Below, in pieces: positions 13,691 through 18,964 of a stretch of 18,964 nucleotides of DNA. The notes beneath the pieces were generated by a model. It was not told the DNA's origin, did not search any database, and saw only the letters and a list, made by a program, of their open reading frames with translations. Origin of the DNA: Deltaproteobacteria bacterium (GTDB lineage Bacteria > Desulfobacterota > GWC2-55-46 > DRQE01); assembly GCA_016219165.1 (NCBI GenBank), contig JACRCB010000138.1, forward strand, positions 1-18,964, written 5' to 3'. Both the position numbers and the translations under genes were made by a program. Position 1 is the stretch's first letter; the number at the start of each line of letters is the position of its first letter.

Positions 13691-14059
13691 ATGGAAGAGG
13701 CTAAGAAGGAGCGGAATAAGAAATCAAAGGAACTCCTCCTCGAACTGAAGAGAAAAAAATGGGTCCTTCTGAGGGAAGAATATTTCAAAAAACTCGGGAA
13801 AGAGCACGGTGAGCAGTTCGGCAACCCGCAGGATGTGGGGGACCTCTCTTTATTGGACCTCATTGAAGATACCGGGCTTAAGGTGGCGGACATACACAAA
13901 GATGAACTTATAAGGATAGAGGAGGCCCTCTTAAGGCTCGACCAGGGGAAATACGGGCTCTGCGAAGAATGCGGCAACGACATAGATGGTAAGAGGCTTA
14001 CAGTTATGCCCTTCGTAACCCTCTGCGTTGAGTGTCAAAGGAAAAAAGAACCCCGGTAG
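13691..14059 (+). CDS. DksA/TraR-family zinc-finger protein
   Basis: This 122-residue protein has a charged, coiled-coil-like N-terminal half and a C4 zinc finger made by C91, C94 (LCEECG), C112 and C115 (LCVECQ), followed by a short basic tail. The linker helix DELIRIEEALLRLDQGKYG is typical. DksA binds the RNA polymerase secondary channel and adjusts rRNA and biosynthetic promoters with ppGpp. Here the coiled-coil tip motif DxxDxA appears as DVGDLS, with Ser in place of Ala, so full DksA activity is uncertain; it could be a DksA-like relative. A hairpin with a T-run directly follows the stop codon. Confidence 0.85.
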   Translation: MEEAKKERNKKSKELLLELKRKKWVLLREEYFKKLGKEHGEQFGNPQDVGDLSLLDLIEDTGLKVADIHKDELIRIEEALLRLDQGKYGLCEECGNDIDGKRLTVMPFVTLCVECQRKKEPR

Positions 14060-14080
14060 GTTTTGAGCAAAAACCTTTTT
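14059..14080 (+). terminator. Candidate intrinsic terminator after the dksA-like gene
   Basis: GGTTTT (14059-14064) pairs with AAAACC (14070-14075) around GAGCA, and five Ts follow at 14076-14080. The stem is AT-rich and short, but its place immediately after the stop codon and the T-run favour termination. Confidence 0.5.
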
Positions 14081-14165
14081 CAAAACACCCTCCCTTATGC
14101 CGTCTTTACAGCCGTCCTGCATAGTTCTTTACGAAAAAGGGTTACAAAGGAGAAGGGCTGGCATA

Positions 14166-14182
14166 TTAAGAGATATTCTTAA
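14166..14182 (+). promoter_or_regulatory. Perfect dyad TTAAGA-N5-TCTTAA upstream of the Nudix gene
   Basis: The two 6-base arms are exact reverse complements around GATAT. The site is about 85 bases before the Nudix start, in a 207-base AT-rich gap that holds no other gene, and follows a likely terminator, so a promoter is expected nearby. It may be an operator for a dimeric regulator; the regulator is unknown. Confidence 0.35.
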
Positions 14183-14266
14183 GTGTTATACGCTATGTCA
14201 ATGGAATTGCAAGGTAAACAGACTTGATACAAGAATGGCCTCTGTGCGAGTTGGAAGGTTGCTCCG

Positions 14267-14746
14267 GTGAAGTCCAAAGGACTTAAAAGACCGATAAAAA
14301 CCGAAAAACAGGTATCCTCCGGCGCTGTGATATTCCGCAGGACCAACGGCAAGGCCGAGGTAGCCCTCATAGAGGTTGAGGGCAGTAAGGGCATGGCGTG
14401 GTGTCTTCCGAAGGGGCTTAAGGAGGAAGGGGAAAATCTCGCACGGACCGCCCACCGCGAGGTTAAAGAAGAAACAGGGCTTGACGGGAAAATCCTCGGA
14501 AATCTCGGCGACATACATTATTTCTACGCGCATAAGGAGAAGGAAGGGACAAAGAGGTTTTTCAAGATAGTCTATTTTTTCCTCATGGAGTATACGGCCG
14601 GGGATACCGTTTACCACGATAAAGAGGTGGTGGATTGCAAGTGGTTTCCGATAGATGAGGCGATAGAGGTTATTTCTTATAAGGACGAGAAAGAGATACT
14701 TAAAAAGGCAAAGGGGTTGTTGGAGGGGACAAAGGAAGGGAAATAA
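14267..14746 (+). CDS. Nudix hydrolase
   Basis: This 159-residue protein has a complete Nudix box from G50 to about residue 72 (G-x5-E-x7-REVKEETGL), the metal-binding helix that hydrolyses nucleoside diphosphates linked to another group. The surrounding sequence (SSGAVIFRR before the box; WFPIDEAIEVISY after it) resembles the Ap4A/diadenosine and MutT-like branch. The substrate cannot be assigned. GTG 14267 is chosen because GGAAGG at 14253-14258 lies 8 bases upstream. It ends 55 bases before purL, so it may be unrelated in function to the purine genes. Confidence 0.9.
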   Translation: MKSKGLKRPIKTEKQVSSGAVIFRRTNGKAEVALIEVEGSKGMAWCLPKGLKEEGENLARTAHREVKEETGLDGKILGNLGDIHYFYAHKEKEGTKRFFKIVYFFLMEYTAGDTVYHDKEVVDCKWFPIDEAIEVISYKDEKEILKKAKGLLEGTKEGK

Positions 14747-14766
14747 TGCGCGCGGCGCCTAATCGC

Positions 14767-14795
14767 TTGTCATTTTACCCCTTTTAGGTTATTTT
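14767..14795 (+). promoter_or_regulatory. Candidate sigma-70-type promoter for purL, implying a leaderless start
   Basis: TTGTCA (14767-14772) and TATTTT (14790-14795) are spaced by exactly 17 bases. Transcription would begin about 7 bases later, at or next to the purL ATG at 14802. No Shine-Dalgarno sequence precedes that ATG, in keeping with a leaderless message. The -10 element is poor (four of six consensus bases), so this is tentative. Confidence 0.35.
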
Positions 14796-14801
14796 AAACC
14801 C

Positions 14802-17021
14802 ATGCAAATCACCCCCGCACTCATAAAAGAACACGGCCTTACCCGCGAGGAATACCGGAGGCTCACCGGACTCCTCGGCAGGACCCCTAATATCGTCGAG
14901 CTCGGTATCTTCTCCGTCATGTGGAGCGAGCACTGCAGTTACAAATCCTCGAAGATACACTTGAAGAATCTCCCCACAAAGGGCAATTATGTCCTCCAGG
15001 GCCCGGGCGAAAATGCGGGCATCGTAGATATTGGAGACGGCATGGCCGTCTGTTTTAAGATAGAGAGCCACAACCACCCCTCTTTCATAGAGCCGTATCA
15101 GGGCGCGGCAACCGGGGTTGGGGGGATATTGAGGGACATATTCACGATGGGCGCAAGGCCCGTAGCAAACTTGAATTCATTGAGATTCGGCTCTCCGGGA
15201 AACCCCAAGACCCGTTACCTTCTCGAGGGCGTTGTGGCCGGGGTCGCCGGATACGGCAACTGCGTGGGGGTGCCGACGGTCGGGGGAGAGGTTTGGTTCC
15301 ACGAATCGTACAACAATAACTGCCTTGTGAACGCCATGACGGTGGGGGTCGTCAAGAAAAAGAGGATTTTCAGGGGAAAGGCATCGGGAGTCGGCAATCC
15401 CGTGATATACGCGGGGTCGCGCACGGGCAGGGACGGCATACACGGCGCAACCATGGCGAGCGACGTCTTCGGCGCGGGAGGTGAGGAGAGGAGGCCCACG
15501 GTTCAGGTGGGAGACCCGTTTGCGGAGAAATTACTCATCGAGGCGTGCCTTGAGGTCTTTAATACGGACCATGTCGTGGGGATTCAGGATATGGGGGCCG
15601 CGGGGCTTACCTCATCGAGTGCGGAGATGGCGGGCAGGGGAGGGACGGGCATAGAGATAGACGTAAGGAAAGTCCCGCGCAGGGAAGATGGTATGACGCC
15701 CTACGAGGTGATGCTCTCGGAATCGCAGGAGAGGATGCTCCTAATTGTCAAAAAAGGGAAGGAAGGCGAGGTCATAAAAATATTCAGGAAATGGGACCTC
15801 GAGGCATGTGTGGTGGGGCGCGTTACCGGGACAGGGGCGCTTAAGGTCATGGACGGAAGAACCGTTCACGGCGAGATACCGGTAGAGGCCCTTACGGCTC
15901 AGGCCCCTCTTTACAGAAGACCCTCGAAGAGGCCCCCCCGCCAGGATGAATTGAACAGACTGGATATAAAGAAGATTACGCCTCCGGAAGACTATAATAA
16001 TGTCCTTATAAAACTCCTCTCCTCCCTTAACATTTCAAGCAAGAGGTGGGTTTACAGGCAGTACGACCACATGGTAAGGGGAGACACTGTCGTTTGTCCC
16101 GGGTCTGACGCCGCGGTCTTGAGGCTCAAGGGGACCAAGAAAGGGCTTTCGATGACGGTCGATTGCAACCCCCGCTATTGTTACCTCGACCCCTTCCGGG
16201 GGGGCGCGATAGCCGTGGCCGAGGCCGCCAGAAACTTAAGCGTAAGCGGGGCTTCTCCCATGGCGCTCACCGATTGCCTTAACTTCGGGAACCCGGAGAG
16301 GCCCGGGATTATGTGGCAGTTTGAAAACGCAATCCTCGGCATGCGCGAGGCGTGCCTGAAACTCGCAATACCGGTCGTAAGCGGCAACGTGAGTTTCTAT
16401 AACGAAACATCCGGCGTTTCGATATATCCCACCCCCACGGTCGGCATGGTCGGCATTATAGAGGACATAGACAGACGCGCAACCCTGTGGTTCAAGGACG
16501 AAGGGGATGTTATAGCGGTCATCGGGGACACTTACGAAGAACTCGGCGGGAGTGAATACCTTAAGGCGATACATTCCCTCGAGAGGGGTCTTCCGCCCGG
16601 TATAGACCTTGAAAAGGAGAAAAATGTTCAGGAGGCTTGTAGAGAGGCCATAATGGATGGTATAATAAAATCCGCGCATGATGTCTCGGACGGGGGGCTC
16701 GCCGTGGCGCTCGCCGAGGCGTTGTTTTCTCCGGGCGGGGCAAAGGGGGCAACCGTAGAACTCTCCGGAGGCGGGATAAGGGAAGACGCCCTCCTTTTCG
16801 GCGAGAGCCAGTCGAGGATTATCGTGAGTATGGATAAAAAGGACGTAAAGAAGGTAGAGAACATAGCGAAGGCGCACGGCGTTCCAGTTAGGGTTATAGG
16901 CAGGGTCCGCGGGGACTTTTTAAAGATAAATGGCCTTATAGATATTCCCGTCGAAAGACTCAGGGAGGCGTGGGAAGGAGCTTTTGAAAGGTTTATTAAT
17001 CCGTCGTCATTGCGAGCGTAA
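14802..17021 (+). CDS. purL: Phosphoribosylformylglycinamidine synthase subunit PurL
   Basis: This 739-residue enzyme matches the small-type PurL in length (about 740) rather than the 1,300-residue single-chain form. It converts FGAR to FGAM with ATP and ammonia from PurQ, which with PurS should be encoded elsewhere. Clear motifs are ELGIFSVMWSEHCSYKSSK, CFKIESHNHPSFIEPYQGAATGVGG, DMGAAGLTSSSAEMA, SGNVSFYNE and KSAHDVSDGGLAVALAEA. The last few residues (SLRA) and the stop codon fall within the dispersed repeat that begins at 17006, so the native C-terminus has been replaced or trimmed slightly; catalysis should not be affected. There is no clear ribosome-binding site (see the promoter call). 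Confidence 0.97.
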   Translation: MQITPALIKEHGLTREEYRRLTGLLGRTPNIVELGIFSVMWSEHCSYKSSKIHLKNLPTKGNYVLQGPGENAGIVDIGDGMAVCFKIESHNHPSFIEPYQGAATGVGGILRDIFTMGARPVANLNSLRFGSPGNPKTRYLLEGVVAGVAGYGNCVGVPTVGGEVWFHESYNNNCLVNAMTVGVVKKKRIFRGKASGVGNPVIYAGSRTGRDGIHGATMASDVFGAGGEERRPTVQVGDPFAEKLLIEACLEVFNTDHVVGIQDMGAAGLTSSSAEMAGRGGTGIEIDVRKVPRREDGMTPYEVMLSESQERMLLIVKKGKEGEVIKIFRKWDLEACVVGRVTGTGALKVMDGRTVHGEIPVEALTAQAPLYRRPSKRPPRQDELNRLDIKKITPPEDYNNVLIKLLSSLNISSKRWVYRQYDHMVRGDTVVCPGSDAAVLRLKGTKKGLSMTVDCNPRYCYLDPFRGGAIAVAEAARNLSVSGASPMALTDCLNFGNPERPGIMWQFENAILGMREACLKLAIPVVSGNVSFYNETSGVSIYPTPTVGMVGIIEDIDRRATLWFKDEGDVIAVIGDTYEELGGSEYLKAIHSLERGLPPGIDLEKEKNVQEACREAIMDGIIKSAHDVSDGGLAVALAEALFSPGGAKGATVELSGGGIREDALLFGESQSRIIVSMDKKDVKKVENIAKAHGVPVRVIGRVRGDFLKINGLIDIPVERLREAWEGAFERFINPSSLRA

Positions 17022-17105
17022 GCGAAGCAATCCCCCCACAATAAGGATGAGATTGCTTCGGTCGCCGACCCACCCTTCGGGTGGGTGCCCCGCCCTCGCA
17101 ATGAC
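17006..17105 (+). repeat. Dispersed palindromic repeat between purL and purF
   Basis: The ends GTCATTGCGAG (17006-17016) and CTCGCAATGAC (17095-17105) are perfect 11-bp inverted repeats. Inside them, GAAGCAATC (17024-17032) pairs with GATTGCTTC (17051-17059), and ACCCACC/GGTGGGT (17068-17074 and 17080-17086) forms a further hairpin around CTTCG. Elements with GTCATTGCGAG ends are widespread in several bacterial phyla and are often mis-translated into hypothetical proteins. The element resembles a miniature inverted-repeat element but encodes no transposase. Target-site duplications were not seen. The hairpin module also occurs at 1-33 on the other strand. Confidence 0.85.
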
Positions 17106-17131
17106 AGGGGAATGGAAGGTTGATTCAGTTT

Positions 17132-18529
17132 ATGTTCGATAAATTCAAAGACGAGTGCGGAATAGGAGCCATATACAACCACCCTGAGGCCGCAAACATA
17201 GCCTATCTCGGCCTCTATGCCCTCCAGCACAGGGGGCAGGAGAGCTGCGGCATCGTATCGTCCGATTCCAATAATCTTTATTCCCACAAGGGCACCGGAC
17301 TCGTTGCCGACACCTTCAGTAAAGAAACACTCTCGATACTGCCCGGCACTTCCGCCATAGGGCACGTGAGGTATTCTACCACCGGCGCATCCCACATAAA
17401 GAACGCGCAGCCCTTTGTGGTGGATTACGCGAGGGGCAGCATAGCTATCGCCCATAACGGCAACCTCGTGAACGCCCGGCTCATCAGGGATGAACTCGAG
17501 GCATACGGCTCTATCTTCCAGTCGACGACCGATACCGAGGTCATAATCCACCTTATAGCCTCCTCGAAGGAGAGCCGTCTCATAGACAGGCTCACCTATG
17601 CCCTCAGGAGGGTCAGGGGCGCTTATTCGCTCGTCATCCTTACGGATAAAAAACTCATTGCCGCAAGGGACCCCCACGGCTTCAGGCCCCTGCTTCTCGG
17701 AAGGCTCAAGGAGGGCTGGGTCGTTGCTTCCGAGACATGCGCCTTCGACCTTATAGAGGCCGAGTTCGTAAGGGAGCTCGACCCCGGCGAGATACTCCTG
17801 ATAGACGAAAAGGGGACTACATCCTTCAGGCCCCTTAAAGAGGCCCCTTACACCCCCTGCATATTCGAGTTCATATACTTCGCCCGCCCGGACAGCAATA
17901 TATTCGGGGCAAACGTATACAGGGTAAGAAAAAACCTCGGGAAGGTGCTCGCAAAAGAGCACCATGTGGATGCGGACATGGTGATACCGGTGCCGGACTC
18001 CGGGGTTCCGGCCGCAATCGGCTATGCCGAGGCATCCGGCATACCATTTGAGATGGGGCTTGTAAGGAACCACTATGTAGGCAGGACGTTTATCGAGCCG
18101 AAAGAGTCCATCCGGCACTTCGGGGTCAAGATAAAACTCAATGCGGTAAGGGAGATTATTTCGGGGAAAAAGGTCGTCGTGGTGGACGATTCCATAGTCA
18201 GGGGAACGACCTGCAGGAAGATAGTGAAGATGATAAGGAACGCGGGGGCAAGGGAAATCCATATGCGCATAAGTTCCCCGCCCACAATCTCCCCCTGTTT
18301 CTACGGCATAGACACCCCGACAAAAGAGGAACTCATAGCGTCTTCGCTCTCCGTCGGGGAGATTACGAGGTTCGTTACCTCCGACACCCTCGGGTACCTG
18401 TCCACGGAAGGGATGTACGAGGCGGTCAGGGAAGCGGGCGGGAATTTCTGCGATGCGTGCTTTACCGGGAAATACCCTGTCGAGGTCTCAGGCGGTATGA
18501 GGCCGCCCCAACTTGTGCTGTTTAAGTAG
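17132..18529 (+). CDS. purF: Amidophosphoribosyltransferase PurF
   Basis: This 465-residue enzyme commits PRPP to purine synthesis, using glutamine. The N-terminal glutamine amidotransferase nucleophile is C9, following a short propeptide (MFDKFKDE) that would be cleaved. The PRPP-binding loop VVVVDDSIVRGTT lies in the C-terminal half. Four cysteines, C243, C389, C440 and C443, occupy the positions of the 4Fe-4S ligands of the Bacillus subtilis-type enzyme, which is oxygen sensitive; the E. coli type lacks them. A TTG at 17120 is in frame and would add 4 residues; ATG 17132 has GGAAGG 12 bases upstream, so the start is not certain. The purL-purF order is common in bacteria. Confidence 0.97.
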   Translation: MFDKFKDECGIGAIYNHPEAANIAYLGLYALQHRGQESCGIVSSDSNNLYSHKGTGLVADTFSKETLSILPGTSAIGHVRYSTTGASHIKNAQPFVVDYARGSIAIAHNGNLVNARLIRDELEAYGSIFQSTTDTEVIIHLIASSKESRLIDRLTYALRRVRGAYSLVILTDKKLIAARDPHGFRPLLLGRLKEGWVVASETCAFDLIEAEFVRELDPGEILLIDEKGTTSFRPLKEAPYTPCIFEFIYFARPDSNIFGANVYRVRKNLGKVLAKEHHVDADMVIPVPDSGVPAAIGYAEASGIPFEMGLVRNHYVGRTFIEPKESIRHFGVKIKLNAVREIISGKKVVVVDDSIVRGTTCRKIVKMIRNAGAREIHMRISSPPTISPCFYGIDTPTKEELIASSLSVGEITRFVTSDTLGYLSTEGMYEAVREAGGNFCDACFTGKYPVEVSGGMRPPQLVLFK

Positions 18530-18533
18530 GTTG

Positions 18534-18603
18534 TTGAAAAGGGTTCCTCAGAGAACCTTCCTGTAAACTTGCCCCATACTTGATACGGGGAAGGTCTTTT
18601 CAA
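18534..18603 (+). other. Foldable region after purF
   Basis: TTGAAAAG (18534-18541) and CTTTTCAA (18596-18603) are perfect 8-bp inverted repeats. They enclose a GGTTC/GAACC hairpin (18543-18547 and 18552-18556 or so) and a CCCC/GGGG pair (18572-18575 and 18587-18590). It starts 5 bases after the purF stop codon. There is no T-run, so this may be a dispersed repeat or an unconventional terminator. Confidence 0.4.
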
Positions 18604-18651
18604 ATTTTCTCAAATATCTTTGCACAGGGTCAAGAGAGGAGGCCCAAAGAA

Positions 18652-18964
18652 GTGAAGAAAACAATCCTTCGCGGTTTGCCTTCAAACCCCGCACCCCTCA
18701 TTGCCATCTTAATATTCTTTTCCTTTGCCGGCTGCGCCCCGAAGCCTTCTTCCCTTTCCCCCCAACCGGACTATTACCAGACACTCAACCGGTGGACAAC
18801 CGGTAAGAAGGTCTTCGATGGCATGGAGAGCCGCCTCTATATCTACGCGACCTACAAGAGCCTTCCTTACAGGAAGGCCTACGTGGATGAGTATGCAAAA
18901 AGATACCAGATGGACGAAGGGCATAAAGGCGCGTTTCTTTCAAAAGAGATTGAGACGCACGAAA
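18652..18964 (+). CDS. Lipoprotein, N-terminal part (cut by window edge)
   Basis: An open frame starts at GTG 18652 and runs past the window end, giving 104 complete codons. GAGAGGAGG at 18634-18642 is an excellent ribosome-binding site about 9 bases upstream. The product starts with KK, a hydrophobic stretch (LIAILIFFSFAG) and a cysteine in FAGC, a lipobox for lipid attachment; the residue after Cys is Ala, consistent with outer-membrane sorting. The mature part begins with a proline- and serine-rich linker and contains a Tyr-rich region (ESRLYIYATYKSLPYRKAYVDEY). No family was recognised. It was not obvious from complete-frame searches because its stop codon lies outside the window. Confidence 0.75.
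   Translation, partial: MKKTILRGLPSNPAPLIAILIFFSFAGCAPKPSSLSPQPDYYQTLNRWTTGKKVFDGMESRLYIYATYKSLPYRKAYVDEYAKRYQMDEGHKGAFLSKEIETHE

Noticed and set aside
13426..13983. Minus-strand open frame with a repeated D-I/L-x-x-T pentapeptide
   Set aside because: The peptide repeat is only the 15-bp tandem array read backwards; the flanks are antisense to the AdoMet synthetase and dksA-like genes.
16628..18262. Long minus-strand open frame (544 codons) across purL and purF
   Set aside because: It lies antisense to two certain genes. Its middle is simply the translated dispersed repeat at 17006-17105, a sequence often mis-annotated as a hypothetical protein. The rest shows no domain and has a composition expected of an antisense frame.

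Overview
The window reads as a chromosomal stretch from a diderm bacterium with about average to moderately high GC. Codon use is rich in AUA (Ile) and AGG (Arg), and GTG/TTG starts are common. System II-like cytochrome c biogenesis parts, a DUF4390 protein, NtrYX, a second sigma-54 activator, yebC-ruvCAB, QueH and an archaeal-type S-adenosylmethionine synthetase together suggest a Nitrospirota- or Desulfobacterota-like lineage. That placement is inference; no rRNA marker is present. All recognised genes are on the + strand, and no tRNA, rRNA, CRISPR array, insertion sequence or prophage was seen.

Layout. (1) 98-2413: a thiol-redox block with two TlpA-type thioredoxins, the membrane electron carrier CcdA and a small glutaredoxin-like protein, probably supplying reductant to the periplasm. 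(2) 2607-8373: a signalling block with a DUF4390 exported protein, an NtrY-type membrane histidine kinase overlapping its NtrX-type regulator by 4 bp, and a second sigma-54 activator without a kinase beside it. (3) 8581-11820: yebC, ruvC, ruvA and ruvB, covering a YebC/PmpR-family regulator and Holliday-junction branch migration and resolution. (4) 11840-14059: queH (last step of queuosine synthesis), an archaeal-type methionine adenosyltransferase, and a DksA/TraR zinc-finger protein. (5) 14267-18529: a Nudix hydrolase, then purL and purF of purine synthesis. (6) 18652-end: the start of a lipoprotein gene cut by the window edge.

The gene content is mostly housekeeping, and the unusual material lies between the genes. 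No gap between genes exceeds 300 bases, but several are highly structured. A dispersed palindromic repeat at 17006-17105 supplies the last codons and stop of purL. A second partial copy of one of its modules sits inverted at 1-33, and its hairpin stem differs at two base pairs, both with compensatory changes. A 9-bp tandem repeat in front of ruvB encodes a possible (MEF)3(REF)3 leader peptide that overlaps the ruvB start. A 15-bp tandem repeat runs from the stop codon of the S-adenosylmethionine synthetase gene to the ribosome-binding site of the dksA-like gene. Two hairpins with the same AGGA loop lie in front of yebC. These are the best candidates for undescribed regulatory or mobile elements; no clearly new multi-gene system was found.
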